Below the pieces are notes generated by a model that was given only the letters and a program-made list of their open reading frames with translations, ran no database searches and was not told where the DNA came from. This document shows positions 11,291-22,194 of a DNA stretch of 64,000 bases, one piece after another. This DNA is from Megamerina dolium. Lineage: Eukaryota > Arthropoda > Insecta > Diptera > Megamerinidae. Within the stretch, counting starts at the first letter, position 1. Each line of letters begins with the position of its first letter. Both the position numbers and the translations under genes were made by a program. The stretch covers positions 5,490,501 to 5,554,500 of the forward strand of contig OY978529.1 of NCBI GenBank assembly GCA_963854835.1. Reading direction: 5' to 3'.

Positions 11291-13706
11291 ACGTGCTTAT
11301 GATGCAACCAGTCCAAAATTTACACCAGACAATCACTTTTAGAAGATCCTTTGTCCTCTTCTGGGACACTCGTGGATTTTCAATTCCTGGGATATGGTCA
11401 TTCCATTTATTCAAGAATCCTTCAAGCCAGAAATGAACCCCATCGTTGATGAAAAGCTTAGTACAGTTTAGCACTCAATTGAAGTATTTTCTTCATATGC
11501 CATACAAAATTATCACAGAGCTGGTTAAACCCAGATGCTCAGTATGCCATTGAATAAATAAATTAGTGCCATCAGCACATTTTCACAAATTATGGCACAT
11601 GAACTTTGTAATTAATCAGCAATCGATCCAGTCGCTTTGAATTTCTTCACTATTTTGGGCACAGCTGGGTTAGTTAGTCGAAGAAAGCGACCTAAATTAC
11701 TTCTTAACTTGAGTAGAACATCGCTATGGAGGAATCGCAGCTCTTGCAGTAAGTTTTTGTAATTTTATTGCGACCTACACTTCTTAAACATAGCATTTTG
11801 ATAAATGGTAAAGCTTCAACTAATCAAATGTCACTTTTGTTAACATTTATATTTGACAGTTGTTCGGTGTCAGGGTTGTATTTTTCAAACTACAATAAAT
11901 ATACCCATACAACCCTTTATATGATTTATGAGAATTGCCTAAAATGACAAAATAAGCAACAAAAAAAAAGGAAAAGCAAAGGCTTTTTAACTCATACCTT
12001 CTTTCGCCGATGTTTTGCTTGATTGATTCGTGAATCGAAATTACTGTATACCAAATAACAGAAAAAAAAAAAATGAGAAAGAAACCCCCAACTGAAAACC
12101 CTACGCCATGATACAGATTGATCGCTTGAAAAGAAAACATTTGTTTTATTATTTTTGCTTTCACGAAAAAAAAAATATTGTATGCCATTAAGCATGCTTA
12201 TGCACAGAAACTCTCAACACACTAACCATTGTGTACTACTCTTTCACCAGCAGTTCTTATATTTACTTAGTAATATTACGATATTGCAGAAACTTTTAAT
12301 GCTGTGCCTCGTGAATACATAAACATGCTTATACTTAAAGTTACATGCGCATATTATGGGTTTCCGGTTAATGCAACCAAGTGTGTGTGCGTGCGTTTGT
12401 GTATTTGTGTGTGTGTGTGTGTGTACTCGTGCTTTTATATACCATAAATACATTTAACTATGTACATGTGTGTTTATCCACTCAAACCATACATTCTTTG
12501 TTATCATCACCACGTTGTTGTTGTAGTTGTTGTTGTTGTTGCTTGTGTCCATTTTGTTCGCACACTCGTACTTATTTAAAAGGCAATTTATATTCTCTTT
12601 TTAACACGGTTTCCTATTTTTCGCATTTTCATGTTTTTTTGCTGTCGTTGTTGTTGCAACACATATGTATTTTATTTTTATGTGAATGAAAGCATCTCCT
12701 ATAAATATAATATAAAAAGCATGGGTCATCAGATGCTTTCTTTTTGTAATTGCTACAACATAAAATAAACATCATTCAATATTTTTTAATGATTGTTGCT
12801 TCATTAAAATAGTAAGTTTTCATATTAATAGTGAGGATTAACCTCATTCAAATGACTGCCATGCCTGGCTTGGCAGTAATATTCTCTGTCAACTCCATTT
12901 TATAACATATTTTCAATGGAACGGGGTGTGCTGCTTGAATGCTGTTGTATTGCCGGCATAAGATCGATCTCTAACGATAACCCTCTGATTTCAAATTGCA
13001 GCTCTGGTGAGGCCAATTGCCAAGTGCTATTGTTGGACGACTTTTATAGCCTCTAGCACCATCCGTCTTGAACCAGAACTCACCTAAACCCAACTTATGA
13101 ATGTCTTGCTCAAAAATAGATTATAATGTCTTCACAGCGTGCTTCATTTGAACATATTACCGCCACTTGGAAAATTACATGGGCTTAGGTATCAAAATAT
13201 TCAAAAAATTGCAAGAAGGATTTTCGCCGAAGCGCACTCATACCTTTCTTATACGATCAATAAAATTATAGGTGGAGGAGTTTGGAAATTTTCAACCCTA
13301 ACATTTTATGGAGGCAGGTATTTGGAAAATTCCAACCCTAACATTTTATTCTGCCTTACCAATGCAATGTGTTCTGGACAGAGATCAAAGCTCATACTGA
13401 GTCAATTAGATTAAGCAGAGCAATACCGCTCAAAGAGGCATACACATACTGATTTACTGCCAAACTGATGATATCCAAACCCAAAGGCCGACGGGCCAGC
13501 TTTAGAGCTGATGAGCTCCTAATACAGCTCACAAATAAAACCCTAGCTGAAGAAAATTTCCTATTGCAGATCCCTATTGCCGCATATAAACTTAATTTAC
13601 CCATTCGTAGGGGAGCGAAAATTCTGTGGCCTACATTAAATAAGTGACATGAAACATGAAGGTTTACAGACTTAAATAAACATGCCTTTGACTTATGTGT
13701 GGGTAG
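11291..13706. other. Intergenic or intronic DNA, microsatellites only
   Basis: No supported gene. Contains a GT tract at about 12,400-12,425 and TTG runs at about 12,513-12,543. From about 13,250 two short tandem phrases 'ATTTTCAACCCTAACATTTTAT / GGAAAATTCCAACCCTAACATTTTAT' (about 13,285 and 13,325) repeat at about 40 bp. Open frames here (for example 11,847-12,188 minus) are low-complexity. Confidence 0.5.
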
Positions 13707-14090
13707 TGGGTGCCATAGCTCAGTGGTTAGTGCGTTGGCCTTCTGATCTGTAGGTCGTGAGTTCAATCCACGGCTGAATCGTAACAAAATTTAATATTGA
13801 AAAAATTTTTCTTTCGAACGGTACCCACCTGCAAGCAAGAATTGGCAATTTTTTAACAGTAACAATTTGCCAAATAACTCTGTGACAAAACTAAGTTAAA
13901 GTGATATCACAAGGGTTCTGCCGTTCGGAACCGGCTAATATAAGTAGGTCCCTTCTAATGCTGTCCAAATTTAACACGCACAACAGTATTGGAAGAGAAG
14001 CTCGGCGGTACCACAATAGGCCTTTCTAGCCTAAGTGTGTCCACTCAGAGAGAGAGAGAGAGCAGCCACATAACCTAACCTAACCTAACC
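13707..14090 (+). mobile_element. tRNA-derived SINE, type A, full length with CCTAA tail
   Basis: Starts with a tRNA-like head: A box TAGCTCAGTGGTTAGTGCG (about 13,714-13,732), then TTGGCCTTCTGATCTGTAGG where the loop resembles tRNA-Arg(UCU), and a B box GAGTTCAATCC (about 13,758-13,768). The roughly 200-bp family body follows. It ends type-A style: GGCCTTTCTAGCCTAAGTGTG, a short GA microsatellite, GCAGCCACATAA and four AACCT units. Flanks show only a decayed target-site duplication (TGTGGG on both sides). Pol III transcription from the A/B boxes is expected from family knowledge. Confidence 0.88.
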
Positions 14091-14489
14091 TTTGTGGGAG
14101 TTGTGACAGGCAACAGCTTTATACTTCCGCAAGTTGCGAGAATGCAACAATCCCATTTCTATACAGACTAGGAATAACTTTAAATCATCTCGCTTCTGCT
14201 GTATACTTGCCCTGTCCCTTGCAAAAAGTGCAAAATTTTTCATTTTAATGACTTAGGAAAACTATCACAAACTGATAACAATGTCGTTTAACGAGCTTAT
14301 AGAAGTGTCCGCATGTTACTAAAATGAGCCTCACTGAAGCTGGCACACTGTGTCTTTCGATTTTCGATTTTGGGCGAATACAGAGCTCTTTGCCAGTCAT
14401 CTTTATTCTTCTCTCACTAATCCCAAGCGCAGTCAGCTTCTTCAGTACTGTATCCTTCCTCTTCGTCTGTATCCTTCAGCGTGTACTGA
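14091..14489. other. No gene recognised
   Basis: Short stretch between a SINE and the next LINE fragment. Two overlapping 60-codon frames at 14,324-14,532 have no recognisable similarity and cover part of the decayed LINE. Confidence 0.4.
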
Positions 14490-15185
14490 ATACAACATCC
14501 GAGATATGACGGGCATGTTAGGACGCTTGTAGAGTGCGATCATCGATCTTGGATTGAAAGCCCGACTTTTCAATTACTTAAAAGAAATAATAAATATGTG
14601 GCACTTAAAGCCCCAAAGGACTCTTTGGCCGAGCTTCTCTTCCATTACTGGTGTGCGTGTTTTTGGACAGTATTAGAGGGATCTACTTATTTTATCCGGT
14701 TCCGAACTGCAAAACTCTTGCGACATCACATTTTCTGAACTTTTAGAAGCTTTTTCATGGCAAATTGTTACTGCCGTTATTGTTACTGTTACTGTTAGTG
14801 CCAATTCTTTGCCGAAAGATAGGTACAGTTCGAAAGAAAAATCTTTTCGATATAAAATCTGTTATGCTTCTGCCGAATATCGAACCCACGACCTACAGAT
14901 CAGAAGGTCAACACACTAACCACTGTGCTACGGCACCCAGCAATTACTTACTTAGCCAAAAATTGCTTCTATTTGCTGGTTCCAAGATAGACGAAGTCCC
15001 CTACTATTTCAAAAACGTAGCTTTCAGCATTTATGTGTTGTTTAAGATGCCGAGACTCTTTGCTTCTTGACACTAGATATTTTTCTTATCCTTGTTCACC
15101 ACAAGACCAATTTGTTGCGACCCTCTTTTCGATTACGAGAATGCTGATGTTAATATTGTCAGCATATGCCAATAGCTTGAAACGT
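14490..15185 (-). mobile_element. RTE-like LINE fragment split by a SINE insertion
   Basis: Two pieces, about 14,490-14,580 and 14,941-15,185, read on the minus strand as one continuous decayed LINE segment. It contains the NKDKKNI-type region, the YADNI-like remnant of YADD near 15,165, and the family's SKQL...SRALS region at the junction. Joining the pieces across the SINE restores the family wording GGCTAAGTAAGTAATTG. Heavily mutated. Confidence 0.7.
14581..14940 (-). mobile_element. tRNA-derived SINE, type B, with exact 10-bp target-site duplication
   Basis: Minus-strand SINE inserted in the LINE fragment above. The 10-bp direct repeat CAATTACTTA occurs at 14,571-14,580 and 14,941-14,950, exactly flanking it. 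The head at 14,940-14,865 reads GGGTGCCGTAGCACAGTGG with the B-box GTGGGTTCGATA. The 3' end is CTTTAAGTGCCACATATTTA. A TTAC/GTTACT internal expansion is present near 14,770-14,800. The duplication proves retroposition as a unit and defines both ends. Confidence 0.92.
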
Positions 15186-15439
15186 TTTATTGCCATTGTA
15201 ACGTAATATTTTCAGCATAATTATATTAAAGAAGTCAGTTGATAATGAATCACCTGCTCAGAGACGCATGAATGTATTAAACAAGATCCCTTCGGGATTT
15301 CCACTGTATAATGGGAGCTAAGCAGTGTCATTCTGCAAAGTCAAAGGAGGCTAAACTATACATTCTGTTAAATCAATAAATATGTAATGTGTGTTTTTAA
15401 TAAATCTGATTAAGTATGCAGCCACACTGATAAAATCTA
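15186..15439. other. No gene recognised
   Basis: Short AT-rich stretch between two LINE remnants. Confidence 0.4.
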
Positions 15440-15775
15440 ATCAGGCAATTGAGCAAAGGCTTCAAACGTTCCCAGTTTACGCCTGATAAGATGCCAAGGT
15501 GCTGAAGAGACTTTTATTATTATTATTATTATTAAGGCTATGAAGCACTGCGACCTGAAAATCTGTTGTGCAGCCTTATTCCCTAGCTAGCATATCTCAA
15601 GATTATTTATAAATCTTGTCACAGCTGTGGGATTGATTTTAACAAGGTCCCTGGGAACTATGAATCCATTGTCTAGGTAGTTTAGTCTGCATCTAGCCAC
15701 ACTTGGGCAATTGCAAAGAACGTGTTCTGCTGTTTCCTGATCTTCAAGACAGAGATCGTTGTTTGTGAAGTCTCA
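15440..15775 (-). mobile_element. LINE C-terminal fragment with zinc-knuckle-like block
   Basis: On the minus strand, from about 15,765: DLCLEDQETAEHVLCNCPSV then ARCRLNYLDNGFIVPRDL, a Cys/His cluster (C...H-x3-C-x-C) typical of the carboxy end of I/R1/LOA-type LINEs. An ATT (minus: AAT) microsatellite sits at 15,516-15,534. This is a different LINE group from the RTE-like copies. Confidence 0.6.
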
Positions 15776-15829
15776 TGAGGATACTTATTCCATGGTAGTT
15801 GCTACAAATTTTGGAATTTCCTTCCTTCT

Positions 15830-16225
15830 ATACGGTGTCAGAGAACACTGAGATTCCAATTGTCAGGCAGGTTTTGGTGCGACCATATGCTACAGATGAA
15901 TACAGACGAGTAACACATCGGTCCGGTATTAAACAACTTGGCAGGCAGGCCATCGGCACGTGCAACTTTGTTATTCTTCAGTCTCATTATGTGCGATTTG
16001 TCCTCGTCATGGTTCGGAGGTGGAACATATTCAGGCAATCTCCTCCACTGAAGGCATTATTTATATCGTCGTCATTGGACAACTTGAGGAAGTATTCTGT
16101 ACCCTTTACATGGACAAATTTTCATTTTCGTCACTCCACTAAAGGCACTTGCTCTCCATTCCCGTCTCTAATCATCTCTATCTCCTCAAACTCGCTTCTT
16201 TCGAGCTCTCGCTTTACGTAGAGCT
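15830..16225 (-). mobile_element. RTE-like LINE fragment, pre-RT region
   Basis: Minus-strand translation shows the family's KRELERSEFEEIEMIRDGNG start (about 16,210-16,155), then EYVPPPNHDEDKSHIMRLKN, NKVARADGLPAKLFNTG and NLPDNWNLSVL (to about 15,838). Several frame changes. Same family as 425-2160. Confidence 0.75.
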
Positions 16226-17296
16226 CTGATATGTGGTAATTTAAAAAGAACTCATCCAATGACCCACCCTTTCGGCTACACTTTTGTGCATACATTTTTA
16301 TACACCATAAACATTTGTTTTCTCTTATGTTGCTTTAACTCTCTGTGGCTTGGAGTTATAAATATTTGATGATATGCACCACCCTATTGTGCTTTATTCA
16401 CATTTCATATGTGTGGGTATGTACATAAATATAGTACATATGCATATGTATTGTACATAAACCATACATAGATCATTTTTAATGCTGTGAACGCTTTTGC
16501 TTTATGTTATTCTTCAGCTTCTTTTTCTTTTTTTTTTCTTCTTCTTCTTCTTCTTCTTCTTCTTATTATTATTTTTCTCTTTCGCGCACGTAGAATTATT
16601 TTAATTTTGTTTCTGCTTAATATTTATGTTATCGCTGCTGCTGCTACTGCTGCTTATGATGCTTCTCGCCATGATGTTTGCTTGGCTTTTGTCTCATATT
16701 CATTATTTGATATCTTTATCCATATTTTCTTATTAGATATATTGCTGTTGTTGTTGTTGTTGTTATTGTTGATATATATTTATTAAGTTCTTTTGTTTCT
16801 TGCACTGACTGTCATAGCTGACGTGCCATTGTCGTTGTCGTCGGTGTCGTCGTCGTCGTCGTCAATGTCGTTTTCATATTTTAGACATTTTCTTCTCGCG
16901 TTTCATCTTCTTCATCTTTGCAGCGCATAATGAATGCTTTGATCCTTTTATATTCCATCTTCTTAAATGTATTTATATGTGTATGTGTGCACGTGTGTGT
17001 TTCAAGGAGCTGGGGTGGTCCTTGTGGTTTGTTTGCACAATATACGAGCACATATATTCATATATTTATGCATACATATGAGTACAATACATACATATGT
17101 AGAGTTATGCCACAACAAGTAGCATACATAGTAAGTAAAGTAGAATAGTAGTCATTCAACTGCCACCGCAGACGTCTCTCTCATCGCCAATAGCAATGGC
17201 ACTGTCAACATCATTGACACCAACAACAAACACAACAACCAAATCATCATCATTGTTGTCGTCATCGTTGTCAGTATTTAAGCAAACAAATACACA

Positions 17297-17333
<37 letters not shown>

Positions 17334-18399
17334 AATATTGACTTGAAGCAACTCGGCGCTCCCTTTAGCATCTTGCTGTAGTGTCATTTTAGCGTGAGCA
17401 CAGTGCATAATATTTTCTAAACTCACGACAGAGAGACTGGGGGGAGACTGGAAAGTGAACGAGAGGAAAGAACCGTTTTCATTGTCATAAATTATTCAAG
17501 CGTAAACATCAACAGCAATAACAGCAACAGAGAAATCTGAGCAAACGATGAAATTGGAGCAGGAGGAGCAACAAAAGAATAAACATTAATGGAAGCACCA
17601 AACAGCAATAGATGTTGGTACAGGAGCAGCAGGAGTCATTGTAGCAGTAACAGCAGAAGCAACGGCACCCTTAGCTGTGGCCATTTAAAAGTTAAACGAA
17701 ATCAGCACTACCAATGGCCGCATATTAGGCATTCCTATAGCACACAGGTATACACACACACACACACACATCTGTACATGTATTATCATTTTGATTTGAC
17801 ATACGCACTTACTTAAATGAAGCGTTTATTTTTATTCGTATGGTGATGGCGTTCGCGAAGCAGACAAACGTCAATCACTCCACGAACAGCAACCAAAAGC
17901 CAGTGGCTGACTTCAAATGGAGTCCGTTCACGCAGCACAAAGCAACCGCACTGTGTGTCTGTGTGTCTGTGTGTGTATTATTACAGTATTTACGAGAAGA
18001 GCTTACTCGGCTAAATTGTAAAAAAAAATAAAATATAAACAACAGCTTGGGCTTGAATTTAGAAAATATTCATTCCCGCGAATCAGTCAATTTTATAAAA
18101 TGTTTCCACAAAAGAAAAGAAATTTGCTCTTTTAAATGGCATGAAAAAGCTCTTTGTCAGTTATTTAAAAAAAAAAAATGAATGCTGACTCAAGTACTCT
18201 GTCGCCCATCATTGGTTTACATTGAATTGGCTAAAAAGAATACCCATTATTTTTGCCTTCTTATCAAAAGATTATAGTTCGGATTTTCCGATTTTTTTTT
18301 TCAAACAAACAAAATTTTATTTTATAATTTCTTGCAATTTAGAAGATAACTTCATAATGGACTCTCTCATAGAAACCCAAATCTCTATTGGCGAACAAC
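16226..18399. other. Microsatellite-rich non-coding DNA
   Basis: CTT run at 16,538-16,564, GTT at about 16,745-16,770, GTC at about 16,830-16,863, CA at 17,298-17,330 and CA at 17,753-17,770. Frames inside are repeat-driven. The G/A-rich stretch at 17,425-17,600 might be a UTR exon but nothing confirms this. Confidence 0.5.
17298..17331. repeat. (CA)n microsatellite
   Basis: Uninterrupted CA run of about 16 units, directly visible. Confidence 0.9.
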
Positions 18400-18404
18400 T
18401 CAAC

Positions 18405-18562
18405 TAGGCGATTTTCACAATATTCTCTTGATGACCATTTCTTAACACTGAGAACGTTTTCAATGATTTAAAAAAAATATCGTAATCGATTGATGCCAGA
18501 TCCGGACTATAAGCCGGATGAGTCAAAATCTTCCAAAGCAAGCTTTCGAAGTTTTTGACGAG

Positions 18563-18597
<35 letters not shown>

Positions 18598-19375
18598 TCT
18601 AGCTGTGTCTTGCTGAGATACAACGATTCTTTTACTGGGCAATTCTGGACGCTCCTGGTCAATGAAATGGCACAATTGTTGTTTGTAGAGTTGATTTTTT
18701 GCTAGATGCAGCTATTGTCGATGATTCCTTAACAATCAATTCAAATGCACAGTAAATTCTGTGTCTAGCCCAATATTCCTAGCATCGCCACCGTTTATCA
18801 TTTACGCACAATATGATCATGTATCAGGTCTCAAGTATCAAGTCTTACCAAACAAACTACTCTCTAGGGTTCTAGCAAGTTACTGCAGCCTGGCGTTGTC
18901 CTGATTGAACGCATTACCTCTTCTGTTGGGCAATTCTGGGGACTTTTTGTAAACGATCCGATTGTTGAGAGTTTCTAATAACTCGTAGATGATTACTTTA
19001 CATTCCCACGAAATGCACAACAAGGCCTTCCTGGTCATTAATTGTGATTTGGACACGGTCTGAACCACTTCAGCCCTCTTTGACCATTATCATTTTCGCC
19101 CAATATTATCGTATGTTAGTCATTTAGAGTCGATTTCGTTCCATTTGTCCAAGTTTTCTCAGATGAAACCTCGATTCAGCATTTTTTTAATTACGTGTGC
19201 AGCTTTATGCAGATGTTTTAAAATTATTTTATGGTTGAACTTTAACATTTCGGCAATGCTACGACTGCTAACATGCAGGCCCACTTTTACTATTTTATAC
19301 ACACAGATTTTCGACGTCCATGTTACTCGGTTCACCTTACCATCCAAAATACTGTAATGGAATCGACAAAACCTA
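18405..19375 (-). mobile_element. Very decayed mariner relic
   Basis: Minus-strand fragments keep mariner wording. HVSSRSIAEMLKFNHKIILK is the helix-turn-helix region (about 19,270-19,210). A TGDE-neighbourhood remnant lies near 19,085. Remnants of the WECKVIIYELLE block (about 19,010-18,970) and of the HQDNARLQ block (about 18,900-18,880) follow. A TA microsatellite at 18,568-18,594 interrupts it. The left part (18,405-18,560) resembles the 3' part of the mariner copies at 33 kb and 44 kb. Many lesions, no intact domain. Confidence 0.6.
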
Positions 19376-19410
19376 AATTCTGTGTAATTAGTGCTCCCTG
19401 AGTTGTGTTA

Positions 19411-19900
19411 TAGCCTAGACACATGGTAGCGTTAATCCGGATTAACGAGTTACTTCGAATTAACTCGGACATTAACTGCAGCTCTAGAGTTAAATTTTCG
19501 ATGGCAACACTGCTGAAAATAAACAGCTGTTTTCTATTGTGAATTTTTTCTCGATGCAACTTACAAAATAATAGGTATGTTCGCTAACAAAAAAAAAAAT
19601 GTTCAACAATTGTTAACAATTTTCGATAGGAAAAGCATTGGTGGAAAAATAAATTCAGCTGTTAATTGCGTACTCTGAATGGTAATTTACAAGTTTCTGA
19701 TAATTTTCAATTCACGTACTTCTTGTATATTTTCTCATATCGAGAGTGACAGATGACAGTAATTGTAATGTAAGTAAGTAATAGTAATGTAAGTGAGAAA
19801 ACCTTTACTTATTCCGCAATATTTTCGTCTGTCAGGTTAATATGCTATTCGGATTAAGTGTGCTGTTAATCCGGATTAAGACTGCCGTCTGTCTAGGCTA
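19411..19900. mobile_element. PIF/Harbinger-type MITE, copy 1 (490 bp)
   Basis: Terminal inverted repeats begin TAGCCTAGACA and both carry TTAATCCGGATTAA about 20 bp inside. The right end reads as TAGCCTAGACAGACGGCAG on the minus strand. A TTA target-site duplication lies at 19,408-19,410 and 19,901-19,903. The interior has no coding frame and matches copies 2 and 3 in inverted orientation (TCATATCGAGAGTGACAGAT, GGCAACACTGCTGAAAAT). Confidence 0.9.
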
Positions 19901-20154
19901 TTATAGCTTTTCCAAAGCAAAACTGCAAAATATATACCGAATTTTCTCTTTCTTAACTTTCATCTTTTACATCCTATAACTTACAACTAGATAGACTTGT
20001 AAAAGAACTTTGTAATATTTTTTTTTTAGTGAAGAATTTCACGGTCTCAATGAGCTCAAGTCTATTTTTATATGATCAATATCTTAAGAGATATAAACCC
20101 CTACGGTTATCTAGCGAAATTTGTTTTCCCCCCCAATCTGATATACTAAAGTGC

Positions 20155-20345
20155 TGTTAAATAGCTTTTTTATGGCAAATTGTTGATCTCGAAAGAATTG
20201 AAAGTACTTTTCACAGAATGGCGCCATATGAAAAAGAAGGGTTTTGTCCTTTTGAAAGATAATCTGTTGAATTCGTTCAACGGAGAGCCGACTCATGAGC
20301 ACTTCATGATTAAGAAACCAACAAACTATCCACTGGGCTACGGAA
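20155..20345 (-). repeat. Possible second, decayed tRNA-derived SINE
   Basis: On the minus strand TTCCGTAGCCCAGTGGATAG (about 20,345-20,326) resembles a Pol III A box followed by TTGTTGGTTTCTTAATCATG, an anticodon-arm-like stretch. The far end (ATAGCTTTTTTATGGCAAAT, plus strand) resembles the body of the main SINE family. The B box is not convincing. Confidence 0.35.
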
Positions 20346-20461
20346 CGAACTCGAGAAATCCTAATAAACAAAGTCGCTTGAGTAGTAATTGAAAGTAGAA
20401 AGCCCCTCTTTTAATCTAAGAGGAGAGAATGTCAAATAAAAACATCATTAAATGGCATTCC

Positions 20462-20707
20462 TTTAAAAAAAAAAAACAATGTCGGCAAGCAATTGGCAAT
20501 TCTTCTGACAGTAACAACTTGCCATGAAAAAGCTTCTAAACGAACTATGTGACAAAGCTCAGAAAAAGTGATGTCACAAGTGTTCTGCCGTTCGGAACCG
20601 TCTAAAATAAGTAGGTCCCTTCTAATACTGTCCAAATTTAAGACGCACAACAGTAATGGAAGAGAAGCTCGGTCAATGGGCCCTTTATGGCTTTAAGTGC
20701 CACATAT
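20462..20707 (+). mobile_element. tRNA-derived SINE, type B, headless copy
   Basis: Starts at an A run (20,464-20,476) in the place of the tRNA head and body start. It then follows the family body exactly (GGCAAGCAATTGGCAATTCT, AAAGTGATGTCACAAGTG, TTCTGCCGTTCGGAACCG) and ends GGCTTTAAGTGCCACATA. 5'-truncated. Confidence 0.8.
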
Positions 20708-22194
20708 GGCATTCTTTTACTCAAAATAATAATAGACTACCTCCAAATACACCTAGTATGTCTATAAAAATAGTATGGGTTTTCTTATTTTTTTTTTTAT
20801 TCTGTTTTAGGGTGGGGCATTTCTTTAAGAATTTAGCCCAAGCACGCTCCTATTGAAAATACTACTATATATGTATAGAATTGTATGTATTTATGTGAGA
20901 ATGCTTTTTCACTGTTCATTTATTCTTATATTCCTATGTCAGCAACTACCAAGATGTTCTCTGTGTGGGACGAAGGGGTCGATAAATGGCATATTACACT
21001 CTCATCGAACATAACATCGAGTACGACAACGAATTGAATGGATAATATAGAATACAAATTTATTGCGATATTCTATTTGATATTTGTTATACAAATATTC
21101 TTTCGTACGCACCCACACATTTTGTATGTCATTACTGCTGCCATTGCCATTTTTTTTTCTCTGCACGTATTAGTATGTTGTTCTTGTATGAATGTATGTA
21201 TTTGACATACTCTTGATTATGCGGTTTCCATACGTACTGTCAAATTTGAACACACAGGCAGTGTATTCGATACACATAGTCATTTTGAATACTCGTACCA
21301 ATATCAATAATGCATAAACTATCTTGTCTATGTAGGAGTTAACAATAATGGACAATGGACAATGATAGGAGAACACACAAAAAAAAACAAAAAAAAAAAA
21401 ACAGAAAAAGGAACATTCGCAAGTAATTGCTGAAGCCATAAAAACTAAATCGACCAAATATAATTGTCACATTGATTGTGAAAGCTAAAGACGACGAACA
21501 AGCAATAAAAGGCATAGAAAATGTTAGTCAAAGAAATTATCATGTGAGTTGGGGAGGTTCAGATTGAGGCTGAGATTGAATGAAATAGCGACAGATAGAA
21601 GGAGTGTATGTGGGTGTGGGTCTCTGTATGACTCTTTGTGTATGTGGGTGTGTGTGTGTAGCTGTTGAAAATTGGAACAAACATGCAGCCCATCCGCAGC
21701 ACATACACAATTAGAAAATGGAATACCAATAAGAGAAACGTTTGAATTGGTCTAGGCCGATATAATTATATGCAACTCGTCATCCGGAAGAGAGTAATTT
21801 TGTATGAGAGCTAAGTAAGTGGTGAATCAAGTCCCCGTCTTTGTGGACTAAATGCACTTTAGCGTAAAACCTTGCAATTAACATTTTGAAGGAGATGAAT
21901 TTCTGTGGATTTCTGAAGAGATAAAGATCGATGGAAATTAAATCTTCTAAATTTGCTTTATCTTTCTCAAAGTAATCAATTCACAAAATCTTAAGAATCA
22001 AACGTATATACTATGAATGTACCATACTTCTCTTTGTAACACCCAAAAAGAATGGTGACAGGAATCTGATCTGAACACTAAGGTTTGAGTTGATTTACCC
22101 TATCTATGATCTATCCATGATAAATAAAATAATAATAATAATAAAGGTCTCGAGCTGAAAATTTGTAAATAAGAATATTTTAACCAAAATACTG
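20708..22194. other. No gene recognised
   Basis: AT-rich DNA with A runs and a GT-rich stretch at about 21,605-21,660. Frames such as 21,170-21,457 (minus) are low-complexity and not credible. Confidence 0.45.

Noticed and set aside
13707..13790. tRNA gene at the head of the SINE
   Set aside because: A and B boxes are present, but acceptor-stem pairing is poor, there is no terminator, and the same head is followed by the same 200-300 bp body in many copies; it is a tRNA-derived SINE.
14070..14090. Interstitial telomere
   Set aside because: Only four CCTAA-type units, always attached to the SINE end; not an independent array.
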